The notes under the pieces are model-generated. The model made no database searches. It was not told the origin of the DNA and saw only the letters and a program-made list of their open reading frames with translations. 64,000 bases of DNA, taken from assembly GCA_040902305.1 (NCBI GenBank), contig JBBDXN010000112.1:1-64000 (forward strand), written 5' to 3'. The translations under genes and the position numbers were made by a program. How positions within the stretch are numbered: position 1 is the stretch's first letter; the number at the start of each line of letters is the position of its first letter. Below are positions 17,636 to 26,227 of the stretch, in pieces. This DNA comes from CAMLFJ01 sp040902305 (GTDB taxonomy: Bacteria > Methylomirabilota > Methylomirabilia > Rokubacteriales > CSP1-6).

Positions 17636-18817
17636 TTACACCTCGGGAGCGTCCGGGACGGGCGCGGCCTCGATGCGCCAGAACACCGCGACGGCGGGCA
17701 CCGCCGCGGCCATGAGCACGGCGCCGAACAGCAAGGGCATCGCCGGGTCGCCGGTGAGATCGCGGAGGGCGCCGGCCGCCGTCTGCGCGAGCGCCATGCC
17801 GAGGTAGAAGAGCGAGTAGTACACGCCGAGCGCGGTGGCCAGGTGCGCCGGCTCCACCGCGCGCGGCAGCAGCGCCATCATGATGCCGGGCGCCACGCCG
17901 GCCAGCACCCCGCTCACCACCAGCCACACCGCGGGCAGGGGCGCGCGGGCGATGCACGCGATGCCCAGCGCGGTGGCGAGGCAGCCCGCCACCACCTGCA
18001 GCCGCGGCCGGTTCAGCCGGTCCGCGAGCAGGCCGCCGAGAGGGAGGGACACGATGCTGATCCAGAGCGCCAGGCCGGTGAGGAAGCCCGCCTCCCCGAC
18101 CGTGGCGCCGCGCGCGATGAGAAAGAGCGGCGCGAAGCTCGCCACCACGATCACCGCGGCGTTCATCAAGGCCGAGGCGACGCCGGCGCTGATGGCCAGG
18201 GCCCACACGCGCCGCGGGAGATCGAGCCCGAGCCGGGCCGGCTCGGCCGCCGCGGGCCCCGCGGGCGGATCCCGGTAGCCGAGCGCGATCAGGGCCAGCG
18301 CGAGGGCCGCCGCCGCCACCGTCAGGTACTCGGCCACTCGCCACGACGCCGCCGCCGCGAGCGGCCCCAGGACCACCAGCGCCAGCGCCATGCCGAATGG
18401 CCACGCCGCCAGCATCGCGCCCATCGCGGTGGGAAGCTCCCGCCCGCGGAACCAGTCGGCCACCATGCGCGCCAGCATGATGTTGATCAGCACCCCGCCG
18501 ATGCCGCTCAGCGTCCGGCCGAGGGCCGCGCTGTTGAACCCCACGGCGTAGGAGACGAGGATGCCGCCCACCACCATGAGCCCGAGCCCCGCCACCGTGA
18601 CGCGCAGGCTGCCGAAGCGCTGGCCCAGGAGCCCGCCGGGCAGCGCGATGACCACGCCGGGCAGCAGGAAGAGGCCCATCAGGAGCCCGACCTGCGCATA
18701 GGGCAGATCGAAGGCGGCCACCAGGAACGGGGCCACCGCCGCGATGGACTGGAACTGAAAGCCCATGGTGGTGCGGGTGAAGACGATCACCAGCAGCATC
18801 GCCCAGCGCGGGCTCAC
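17636..18817 (-). CDS. MFS transporter
   Basis: A 393-residue major facilitator with about 12 membrane segments. The loop 2-3 signature appears as GGLLGQRFGSLRVT and the equivalent in the second half as GGLLADRLNRPRLQ. It belongs broadly to the nitrate/sugar-phosphate/cyanate-like (CynX/NNP-like) permeases; the substrate cannot be named. The GTG start at 18817 overlaps the TGA of the zinc-ribbon gene as GTGA, and the stop lies 10 bases before the radical SAM gene. It could export a product of, or import a substrate for, the radical SAM system. Confidence 0.85.
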   Translation of the reverse strand: MSPRWAMLLVIVFTRTTMGFQFQSIAAVAPFLVAAFDLPYAQVGLLMGLFLLPGVVIALPGGLLGQRFGSLRVTVAGLGLMVVGGILVSYAVGFNSAALGRTLSGIGGVLINIMLARMVADWFRGRELPTAMGAMLAAWPFGMALALVVLGPLAAAASWRVAEYLTVAAAALALALIALGYRDPPAGPAAAEPARLGLDLPRRVWALAISAGVASALMNAAVIVVASFAPLFLIARGATVGEAGFLTGLALWISIVSLPLGGLLADRLNRPRLQVVAGCLATALGIACIARAPLPAVWLVVSGVLAGVAPGIMMALLPRAVEPAHLATALGVYYSLFYLGMALAQTAAGALRDLTGDPAMPLLFGAVLMAAAVPAVAVFWRIEAAPVPDAPEV

Positions 18818-19200
18818 GCTCCGCGCTCCGGGAGGGCCAGGGCGAAGGTGCCGTGGCAGGCCGGGCAGTCGAGGCTCTTGCCCTGCTCGAAGCGGCCGCC
18901 CCCCGGGAAGGTCTGCTCCGCCCCGCAGCGCGGGCACGCGCCGCGCACCTGCGCCAGCCGCCGATCTTCCCGCGAGCGCTTCACCGCCATGACGATGCCC
19001 GCGGCGAGGAACACCGGCACCAGGACGAAGTGCGCCACCGGGATGAAGAGGCCGCCCAGGGCCAGCGCCCAGAACATCCCGAGCCCCGTGAGGACGCGGC
19101 CCACCCGCTCGCCGGTGGACTGCTCGATCACGACCGCGGTGGCGGGCCGCGGCGCGAAGCCGAACGCAGTCAGCGAGATGGGCACCTCGACCCGGGTCAT
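18814..19200 (-). CDS. Membrane protein with C-terminal zinc ribbon
   Basis: A 128-residue uncharacterised protein. Two hydrophobic segments (about residues 37-70, GLGMFWALALGGLFIPVAHF and VLVPVFLAAGIVMAV) are followed by a zinc ribbon with CPRCGAEQ and CPACHGTF near residues 88-120. The N-terminal 30 residues are predicted to be outside the membrane. The stop overlaps the MFS GTG, so the two are translationally coupled. A structural or protein-interaction role of the ribbon is likely; no function is known. Confidence 0.75.
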   Translation of the reverse strand: MTRVEVPISLTAFGFAPRPATAVVIEQSTGERVGRVLTGLGMFWALALGGLFIPVAHFVLVPVFLAAGIVMAVKRSREDRRLAQVRGACPRCGAEQTFPGGGRFEQGKSLDCPACHGTFALALPERGA

Positions 19201-19247
19201 GGAAGGGTTGGCGGGGACGGGTCAGGTCCGGTGGGGGAAGAGGCGCC

Positions 19248-20120
19248 TCACCGGCGGCCCCGGCGATACCACTCGTAGATCTCCTCGCCGGTGGTGAACC
19301 ACACGCCGGGCTTCTTGCGCATGTAGTCGTAGACGGCCTCGAAGTACTTGATGCGGTGCGGGACGCCGGAGATATACGGATGCACCGCCAGCGCCATCAC
19401 CCGCGGGTTCCGGGCCCCCTCGGCGTAGAGCCGGTCGAACTGGTCGCGCGCCCGCTGCAGCCACTCGCCGGAGGTATGGTGCTGGATCACCATCATCGGG
19501 ATGTCGTTCAGCTCGAGCGTGTAGGGCACCGAGACGAGCGGCCCCGACTTCGTCCGGATCTCGTAGGGCTGGTCGTCGTTGACCCAGTCGGAGACGTACT
19601 CGATCCCCTCGGCGGCCAGGTAGTCGAGCGTCTCCCACGTCTCGGTGAGCCCGGGCCCGAGCCAGCCCTTCGGCTTCTTGCCGGTGAACTTCTGCAGCAG
19701 CTCGATGGACTGCCGGATGGCCGCGGGCTGATCGGGCAGGAGGTGCATCGCGCCCTGGATCACTCCATGGGCCATGAATTCCCAGCCCGCGTCCAGCATG
19801 GCGCGGGCCACCGGCTCGTAGGATTCCACCACGTGGGCGTTGATCGAGGTGGTGGCGCGGATCTTCCTCTTGTTGAGCGCGGCCAGCAGCCGCCAGAACC
19901 CCACCCGCATCCCGTAGTCGTGCCAGGCCCAGTTGGGCACGTCCGGCACGGTGGCCACCCCCTGGGGCGCGGTCAGGTACTGGCGCGCCATCGCCTTCTC
20001 GATGTCCCACTCCTCGATGTTGACGATGGTCCACACCGCGATGCGGGCGCCCTTCGGCAGGGACCACGGCGGGCGGGCGGCGATGGGCGAGTAGTCGAAG
20101 CGGTCGCGGGGTAGCTTCAC
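19248..20120 (-). CDS. Polysaccharide deacetylase / allantoinase-like (PuuE-type) hydrolase
   Basis: A 290-residue NodB-fold hydrolase. IAVWTIVNIEEWDIEKAMAR, VPNWAWHDYGMRVGFWRLL and ATTSINAHVVE match the PuuE/HpPgdA-like subgroup rather than secreted chitin deacetylases; no signal peptide is seen. Histidines in FMAHGV and ALAVHPYISGVPHR are likely metal or catalytic residues. The GTG start at 20120 is preceded by GGAGGGG, which decides against an in-frame start at 20225. It is the first gene of the minus-strand operon that ends with the selenoprotein pair. The substrate may be an acylated amine, allantoin or peptidoglycan. Confidence 0.85.
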   Translation of the reverse strand: MKLPRDRFDYSPIAARPPWSLPKGARIAVWTIVNIEEWDIEKAMARQYLTAPQGVATVPDVPNWAWHDYGMRVGFWRLLAALNKRKIRATTSINAHVVESYEPVARAMLDAGWEFMAHGVIQGAMHLLPDQPAAIRQSIELLQKFTGKKPKGWLGPGLTETWETLDYLAAEGIEYVSDWVNDDQPYEIRTKSGPLVSVPYTLELNDIPMMVIQHHTSGEWLQRARDQFDRLYAEGARNPRVMALAVHPYISGVPHRIKYFEAVYDYMRKKPGVWFTTGEEIYEWYRRGRR

Positions 20121-20233
20121 GGATTCCCCTCCCTCGCGGAGTGTACGGCAACCCGCAGCGCACAGCCACCGCCGGCTGGGGGACGCGTGCCTGATGCGCG
20201 GGGCACTGATCGGGCCTCGCTGCACGGCCCGCT

Positions 20234-22900
20234 GTGAAGCCGACTCCCCTCGATCCCGGTGAGCCGCGCCAAGCTGCCGCCGCGCTTGCGAGAGCGATCG
20301 CCAGGTCCCATGGCACGCGCGGTGCTTGTCTCCGGGGCGTGCGCATCATCTCGGGGCTTCTGTACTTCTTCCTCCTGAGCGCCTCGGCCGTCGCGACGAG
20401 CGAGGCCGGGACCGTTCGCCACGTGAACCGCACGGACGGCACCTGCGCGGGGCTCTCGCCGTGCTACGGCAGCATCCAGGCCGCGGTGAACGTCGCGCAG
20501 CCAGGCGACACCGTCCGGATCCAGCCCGGCATCTACGTCGAGCAGGTGAGCGTGGTCGCGAAGAACGCCGGGGCCACGACCCCGGCGAGTCGGATCGTGA
20601 TCGAGGCCGATCCAGCCGCGCCCGTCGGGACCGTGGTCCTGCACGGGCCGATCGGCCAGTGCACGAACGGGCATGCCCTCCGCATCCAGCAATCGCGCTT
20701 CATCACCGTTCGCGGGTTGACCATCACCGGGGCCGGCGGCGCCGCGATCGCGCTGGGCGGAAACGGCGGCCCCAACCTCGCGGTCCAGATCGAGCGCAAT
20801 CGCATCGTGGGCAATGGTGGCCCCGGCTGCGACGGCGGCATCACCATCGCCGCCGGCAATGTCGGCACCGTGATCGTGAACAACGTGATTGCCGCCAATG
20901 GACGGAACGGCATCGCCACGGTGGACGGAGAGGGGGGCCTGCACGCCCTCGTCCAGAACACCATTCACGGCAATGGCTGGAACGGGGTGAGCGCGACCCG
21001 CGGGCACGTCTTCCTCGTGGTCAACAACGCCATCACCGGCAACGGCACGCAGACCGGCTCCACCGGCGGGCGGGTGGGAGTGCGGCGAGAGCCGGCCCCC
21101 CTGCCTCTGGCCATCGTGCTGCGGAACAACCTGATCTGCGGCAATCGGCTCGGCGAGATCGCCGGACCGGTGCTGGACCGGACGGATGGCGCCAATCTCA
21201 CGCCGACGGGCGCGGAGGGGCCCGGCGTGACCGCGAGCCCGGGATGTGCCGATCCCGCGCGCCTCTATCGAGGCCTGGCGGGGGCCGACCACGCGCCGAG
21301 CACACTCGACGACGACCCGACGCCGGCTCCGGCGTCCCCGCTGATCGACCGGGGCCTCGATCCGCGCACGCTGCTGACCCCGGACCTCAACGCGCGGTTC
21401 GAGGCGGACTACTTCGATGAATCCGTGCGCCCATTCGCCGGGAGCGCGGGTGGCAGCGCGCGCTTCGACATCGGCGCGGCGGAAGCCCGGCGTGACGCGC
21501 AGCCGCCCACGGTGGGGTTCCAGGCCCCGGCCGTCAATGCCCATTTGGGGGGTGCCGTCACGGTACAGGCGCAGGCCACGGACACGGGTGGGGCGGTGGC
21601 CGCGATCACGCTGCTCGTCGATGGCCAGCAGCTCCCCGCGTCCTTGAGCCCCGGTCCTCCGGCGGCCGCGATCATCGCCACGGCGCCTTGGGATACGGCC
21701 ACCGCGGCCGACGGTATCCACACGCTGACGGTAGCCGCCACCGACCAGGCCCAGAACGCGGCGACGGCGACGCGCACCGTGATCGTGGACAATACGCCGC
21801 CGGATACGCAGATCACCGAGGGGCCCACCGACACGATCAGCGGTCCCAGCACGACCTTCACGTTCGCGGGGACGGACAACCTGAGCCCCGCCGCCGGTCT
21901 CGTGTTCGCCTGGCGGCTCGACAGCGGCGCGTTCACCCCCTTCGGCCCGGCGACCAGCGTGTCCCTGTCTGACCCCGGCGCCGGATCGCACACCTTCGAG
22001 GTGAGGGCGCGCGACCAGGCCGGGAACGAGGACCCGACGACGGCGCGTCGGAGCTTCGCGGTCGCGGGCGGCCCGGCGGTGACGATCACGGAACCGGTGG
22101 CCGGGACCACCGTTCCTTCGGGAGTCCTGCTCGTTCGTGGTACGGTCGCTCCTGGTGGCATCGCGGTCGGTGTCACCGTCAATGGGGTCGTGGCGGCGCG
22201 CGAGGGTAGCTCGTTCGCCGCGATGGTGCCGGTGACGGCACCGTCGATCACGCTCACGGCCGTGGCCACGACCGAGTCGGGCGGCACGGCCACCCACGTC
22301 GTCACGGTGGCGGTGTCCGGCCTGGGCGAGAACGTCCTGGCGCTCCGCGCCCATCCTGAGACGGGAGGCGTGCCGCTGACGACATCGTTCTCACTGCTCG
22401 GCGGGCCCGTCCCCGCGCGCATCGAGCTCGACTTCGATGGGGACGGGCAGCTCGACCTCGACGGGCCGGCGCTCGACGGCCAGACGTTCACCTATCCCAC
22501 GCCCGGCGTCTTCTTCCCTCGTGTTCGAGTCGTCGATGCGCAGGGGGCGGCGGCTACCGCGACCACCGTGGTGCAGGTTCTCGAGGCGGCCGCCCTCGAA
22601 GTCCTGCTCCAGGCGAGATGGACCGCGCTTCGCGATGCGCTCAGCCGCAACGACGTGACCGCGGCCGTCGGGCTCATCGCGGGGGGATCCCGGGACGCCT
22701 ATCGTGACCAGTTCACCGCCCTGGCCGGAGTCGGGGCATTGGCCCAGGTGGCGGCCGACCTCGGCGCCATCACCGCGGTCAGAGTGCTGGACCGGGCGGC
22801 CGAGTATGAGCTCCGAGCCGTCCAGCGCGGGGTTCTCTACTCCTTCCACGTCCTCTTCGTGGTCGATACGGACGGGGTATGGCGACTGCGGGTGTTCTGA
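20234..22900 (+). CDS. Secreted right-handed beta-helix protein with Ig/PKD-like domains
   Basis: An 888-residue exported protein from GTG 20234. A second in-frame GTG at 20339 would put the signal segment (GVRIISGLLYFFLLSASAVA) at the very N-terminus and is equally plausible. Residues about 60-330 form a parallel beta-helix (SIQAAVNVAQPGDTVRIQPG, then repeated I-V-x-N-N segments). Bacterial Ig-like modules follow, one with TVIVDNTPPDTQITEGPTDT, and a PKD-like module with FDGDGQLDLDG. The last 100 residues resemble an NTF2-like fold. Such proteins bind or cut polysaccharides or act at the cell surface; no catalytic residues can be named. It overlaps the next gene by 22 bases. Confidence 0.78.
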   Translation: MKPTPLDPGEPRQAAAALARAIARSHGTRGACLRGVRIISGLLYFFLLSASAVATSEAGTVRHVNRTDGTCAGLSPCYGSIQAAVNVAQPGDTVRIQPGIYVEQVSVVAKNAGATTPASRIVIEADPAAPVGTVVLHGPIGQCTNGHALRIQQSRFITVRGLTITGAGGAAIALGGNGGPNLAVQIERNRIVGNGGPGCDGGITIAAGNVGTVIVNNVIAANGRNGIATVDGEGGLHALVQNTIHGNGWNGVSATRGHVFLVVNNAITGNGTQTGSTGGRVGVRREPAPLPLAIVLRNNLICGNRLGEIAGPVLDRTDGANLTPTGAEGPGVTASPGCADPARLYRGLAGADHAPSTLDDDPTPAPASPLIDRGLDPRTLLTPDLNARFEADYFDESVRPFAGSAGGSARFDIGAAEARRDAQPPTVGFQAPAVNAHLGGAVTVQAQATDTGGAVAAITLLVDGQQLPASLSPGPPAAAIIATAPWDTATAADGIHTLTVAATDQAQNAATATRTVIVDNTPPDTQITEGPTDTISGPSTTFTFAGTDNLSPAAGLVFAWRLDSGAFTPFGPATSVSLSDPGAGSHTFEVRARDQAGNEDPTTARRSFAVAGGPAVTITEPVAGTTVPSGVLLVRGTVAPGGIAVGVTVNGVVAAREGSSFAAMVPVTAPSITLTAVATTESGGTATHVVTVAVSGLGENVLALRAHPETGGVPLTTSFSLLGGPVPARIELDFDGDGQLDLDGPALDGQTFTYPTPGVFFPRVRVVDAQGAAATATTVVQVLEAAALEVLLQARWTALRDALSRNDVTAAVGLIAGGSRDAYRDQFTALAGVGALAQVAADLGAITAVRVLDRAAEYELRAVQRGVLYSFHVLFVVDTDGVWRLRVF

Positions 22901-23481
22901 TCGGCATCGGCGTGGCGGCGTTGCTGGCCGGCGCCGGGAGTGTCTCGGCTCAGGACGAGGACGCGCCCCTGCGGCCGTCGATCGAGTCCTATCGTGGCGT
23001 GGTGATGGATGAGAAGACGGGCCGGCCGTTGCCCTCCGCCGCGGTGATCATTCTGTGGCAGCGTCTCGACGACCAGGTCCAGGGGCTGCGCCGTCTGTCC
23101 GGAGCGCGCGAGACGTTCACGAACGAGCAGGGCGAGTTCGTGCACGACGTGGGGCCCGTGGAGGGCCGCCTGGCACCCCGCACCTTCGCCCCGCGTATCG
23201 TGATCTTCCGGCCCGGCTACGCGCCCCTCCCGGCCCAGCCGCAGCTCTTCCCTCCCGGCGTCGCCGCGAGCCGGTTCGCGGGCTCGGGCGCCGTCGTGCG
23301 CCTCGCTCCGGTCGCGGACTACGAGGATCGAGCCGAGGCGTTCAATACGTTCGTCGCGATGCTCAGCGCCGCGCAGCTCTTTCCGCCGACGGAGCTGCCC
23401 GAGACGTGGGATCTGATCCGCTTCGAGCTGGAGCGCCTCGGTGCACGGCCCGCGAGGCCGGCGACCCCGGGCGGCCGATGA
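22879..23481 (+). CDS. Secreted carboxypeptidase-regulatory-like protein (paralog 1)
   Basis: A 200-residue exported protein. The signal peptide (VLIGIGVAALLAGAGSVSAQ) is followed by one beta-sandwich module: YRGVVMDEKTGRPLPSAAVI, then ETFTNEQGEFVHDVG and IVIFRPGYAPLP, which match carboxypeptidase-D regulatory-like folds. Residues 145-200 form a helical tail with an ERLGARPARPATPGGR end. Its ATG lies 22 bases before the stop of the beta-helix gene, and its TGA overlaps the ATG of its own paralog, so all three are coupled. Function unknown; a binding or assembly role on the cell surface is likely. Confidence 0.72.
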   Translation: MATAGVLIGIGVAALLAGAGSVSAQDEDAPLRPSIESYRGVVMDEKTGRPLPSAAVIILWQRLDDQVQGLRRLSGARETFTNEQGEFVHDVGPVEGRLAPRTFAPRIVIFRPGYAPLPAQPQLFPPGVAASRFAGSGAVVRLAPVADYEDRAEAFNTFVAMLSAAQLFPPTELPETWDLIRFELERLGARPARPATPGGR

Positions 23482-24074
23482 GCATCTGGGTCGGGCTGGT
23501 CGCGCTGTGCGGGGTCCTCGTCGCGACTGGTTCTCTGGTCGCGCGGGCGCAGGACACCGACCTGTGGGACCGCTACCTGGACCGACCGCGAGGGCCGTAC
23601 AGAGCGCAGGTAGTCGACGCCGACACCAAGGCGCCGTTGGTTGGTGCCGTGTTGGTGGCGCTGTGGCGAAGGGATCGTGTTTATCCGTTTCACTCGGTAT
23701 CTGAGAACTATGCGGTCCGCGAGGTGATCACGGATTTAGAAGGGCGGTTCTTCCTGGATGCGAAGGATGTGGAGCAGGAAGCACCTCGCCGAACCAACCG
23801 GCCCGAATTCCTGATCTTTCTTCCGGGCTATGGGGCGTTTCCTGGTCTTCAGAGATCGCCGCGGGGGTTTACTGGCGGGATCTTCGAGCGCCCGGAAACG
23901 GTCATCGAGCTGCCTCGTCTTGAAGGGCGAGAAGAGCGCCGGAGGCAGCTGATGACCATCGGGCCCCATAGCTTTTCCGAGACGCCCTTTAAGGATCTAC
24001 CGGAGTTGATGCGCAGGCTCAACGAGGAAAGTGTTGCGATCGGAGTGAGTCAATACCCCAGACCGGAGAAGTAG
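23478..24074 (+). CDS. Secreted carboxypeptidase-regulatory-like protein (paralog 2)
   Basis: A 198-residue exported protein closely parallel to the gene before it: signal peptide, YRAQVVDADTKAPLVGAVLV, then VREVITDLEGRFFLD and FLIFLPGYGAFPG in the same order. The two genes probably arose by duplication. From about 23640 onward the base composition drops well below that of the first part of the gene, so the 3' two-thirds may derive from another source. The start overlaps the upstream TGA as ATGA, and the next gene starts 3 bases after its stop. Confidence 0.72.
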   Translation: MSIWVGLVALCGVLVATGSLVARAQDTDLWDRYLDRPRGPYRAQVVDADTKAPLVGAVLVALWRRDRVYPFHSVSENYAVREVITDLEGRFFLDAKDVEQEAPRRTNRPEFLIFLPGYGAFPGLQRSPRGFTGGIFERPETVIELPRLEGREERRRQLMTIGPHSFSETPFKDLPELMRRLNEESVAIGVSQYPRPEK

Positions 24075-24076
24075 CG

Positions 24077-26167
24077 ATGCGACAGATACAGACCTTACTG
24101 GCAGTGGGGTTCCTCTTCCTTCCGTTCACCGCAGGTGCATATGAGACCCCGACGCACAAGGCGATCACCGAAGCAGCAGGCACGGCCTCGATGGTAGACC
24201 AGGTTCTCAGGGAGAGCCTGGGGCTGAGTGACGGGCTAACGTCCAGCATCGGTGGTCAGCGACTAGTTGAGTGGCTTGCGGAAGGTTCACGACGTGAGGA
24301 CAGTGCTCTCCGCTTCCTAAGTCACTTCCACGACCCGCTTGCAGACTGGTCTGCGGCAGGTCTACTGGGCGGCGTTGGCCAGTCATCTATTCTATGGGGG
24401 CAGAACACCAGCCTCTCGGGCTGGTCGTGGCAAGACGTGCGTAACGCCTACTTCGCGGCGCTGACGAGCCAGCCTCGATCGGACCGTGAAGGCAACCTTA
24501 CGCGAGCTTTCGAAGGCCTAGGGAGGCAGGTTCATCTCGTCCAGGATGCTGCTTCACCGGCTCACACGCGGAACGACCCTCACGCCCTGTACAACTACGA
24601 ATCGCTTGTCGACCAGGTGCGCCGCTCCGACGGAGAAGCGTTTTCCGCGTGGCTGGCCGGCTCGCCCGACACCCCAGGGGTCCCCGATCCCGGCTGGCGC
24701 GTGCTCGACGGTAATCCGCTGGCCCCCGTCGCGACCGCGCGACTGGTCGACGCCGACCGGTATGTCGGCAGCAACCCCGCGACCACCACCGCGGCGCTCA
24801 TCGGACTGGCTGAGTATACCAACGCGAACTTCCTCAGCGAGGACCGGATCTTCACCGAGAACGAGGTCGACCCGCTGAAGCGGTTCCCGCATCCGAGCCG
24901 TGCCAGCGTGACGGAGCAGGACTTCGACGTCCAGGTCGGCAGTGCCACCGTCAAGCGCCGCTACTTCGTGAAGAGCGCGGGCGGCGCCACTGGCTATCGC
25001 CTGGCCACCGTCGGGTTTCTGCGCGAGTATCAGCAGCGCTTCAATCTGGACTGGACGAGGTTCCGTGAGAGCCCGGCTCTGGATGAAGGGGTCTACCGCG
25101 ACTATGCCGAGCGGCTGGTTCCGCGGGCGGTGGCCTATTCGACCGCGCTCCTGGACTACTTCTTCCGGGGTCGGGCGGGCGCATTCGGTGACGACCTGTC
25201 GGTGAGCCTCCAGAACTTCAGCGATGACGAAGCGATGGACGGGACATTTGCCCTTTACTACGATGACGCGAGCGAGATACGGCGCCCGGTGCCGGGCGCG
25301 ACGTGGGTGAGAGCCCTGGCGCCGGGCGAGGCTCTGGACGGCTTGCAAGTGGCAGCCCCCACGAACCCGCCCGCGAGGGACCCCGGCATCTACATGCTCG
25401 TGTTCCGGGGCATGCTGGGCAGTGAAGCGGAAGCGGTGGTTGGCACGCAGGTCATGATCGAGTCGGTGATTCTTCCCCGTCTGATCAAGCGAAAGGATGG
25501 GACACCGATCCCCGGGCGCATGGTCCAGGCCATCGACGTCCAGAGTGGAGAGGTTCTCTCTTCTGGTTTTACCGACGAGGAAGGTAGGACCCGGCTGAGC
25601 TGGAAGCCGGGGCGGACGGCGCTCTTCATCCCGGCGGTCAATCTGTTCCCGATGTACTGGGCCGGAGGGAGCACCTTCTCGAGTGGGCTCGAGGGAGCAA
25701 GAATGGTTCAAACCGCCGACCGTGACGCGCAAGGGCAGGTGACGATCCTGATCCCGGTGATATCCGCCGACTGGCCGGAGCGCATCGAGGCTTGTACGGA
25801 ACAACAAGTGTTCTCGCACGCCCCGGACGGCTTCTTCCAGCAAAGCGTTCTAGTGGGCGACGGGCTGCTCGACCTCGTCAGCGTCCTCTACGACGTCAAT
25901 CTCATCACGTTCATCCGTGGAGACAACGGACAGCAAACAACCTTGTGTGGCGGCCTGGGCTCGACCTTTTGCGTCGATCCGGCGGCCGGCTTCGTCGCGG
26001 AAGATGTGAATCGCGTGGGGCAAGTCGTTGGCGAGCTGATTCGTGATATGCGATCGACTCACTACCGTCAGATCACCGATACGAGCCTCTTTCCGATCGG
26101 TCCGCCCACGTGCCTGAACCAGTACGAAGAGGTGGAGGTGGTTCCAGTCACGGTAGCGGAACGCTAG
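24077..26167 (+). CDS. Secreted P1-nuclease / phospholipase C-like protein with C-terminal Ig-like module
   Basis: A 696-residue exported protein. The signal peptide ends FTAGA; the mature start YETPTH puts a histidine at position 6, as in P1/S1 nucleases, but with Tyr instead of Trp1. SHFHDPLADW and GRQVHLVQDAASPAHTRNDP follow; the latter gives His-x3-Asp-x5-His, the same spacing as His116/Asp120/His126 of P1 nuclease. The C-terminal part holds a carboxypeptidase-regulatory-like module (PIPGRMVQAIDVQSGEVLSS, then GFTDEEGRTRLSW), echoing the two upstream paralogs. GGAGA precedes the ATG. Its composition is patchy, with lower GC in the first 500 and last 700 bases. The substrate is unknown. 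Confidence 0.7.
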   Translation: MRQIQTLLAVGFLFLPFTAGAYETPTHKAITEAAGTASMVDQVLRESLGLSDGLTSSIGGQRLVEWLAEGSRREDSALRFLSHFHDPLADWSAAGLLGGVGQSSILWGQNTSLSGWSWQDVRNAYFAALTSQPRSDREGNLTRAFEGLGRQVHLVQDAASPAHTRNDPHALYNYESLVDQVRRSDGEAFSAWLAGSPDTPGVPDPGWRVLDGNPLAPVATARLVDADRYVGSNPATTTAALIGLAEYTNANFLSEDRIFTENEVDPLKRFPHPSRASVTEQDFDVQVGSATVKRRYFVKSAGGATGYRLATVGFLREYQQRFNLDWTRFRESPALDEGVYRDYAERLVPRAVAYSTALLDYFFRGRAGAFGDDLSVSLQNFSDDEAMDGTFALYYDDASEIRRPVPGATWVRALAPGEALDGLQVAAPTNPPARDPGIYMLVFRGMLGSEAEAVVGTQVMIESVILPRLIKRKDGTPIPGRMVQAIDVQSGEVLSSGFTDEEGRTRLSWKPGRTALFIPAVNLFPMYWAGGSTFSSGLEGARMVQTADRDAQGQVTILIPVISADWPERIEACTEQQVFSHAPDGFFQQSVLVGDGLLDLVSVLYDVNLITFIRGDNGQQTTLCGGLGSTFCVDPAAGFVAEDVNRVGQVVGELIRDMRSTHYRQITDTSLFPIGPPTCLNQYEEVEVVPVTVAER

Positions 26168-26187
26168 CCGGCGGCCCCGGCGCTCGG

Positions 26188-26216
26188 TTGACGCGCCGGG
26201 CCGGCCATCCTAGGAT
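26188..26216 (+). promoter_or_regulatory. Predicted sigma-70 promoter before the 26228 gene
   Basis: TTGACG (26188-26193) and TAGGAT (26211-26216) are separated by 17 bases. The GTG start at 26228 is only 11 bases past the -10 box, so the leader would be a few bases at most. It suggests the downstream secreted proteins form their own transcription unit. Confidence 0.45.
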
Positions 26217-26227
26217 GACCGGCACCC

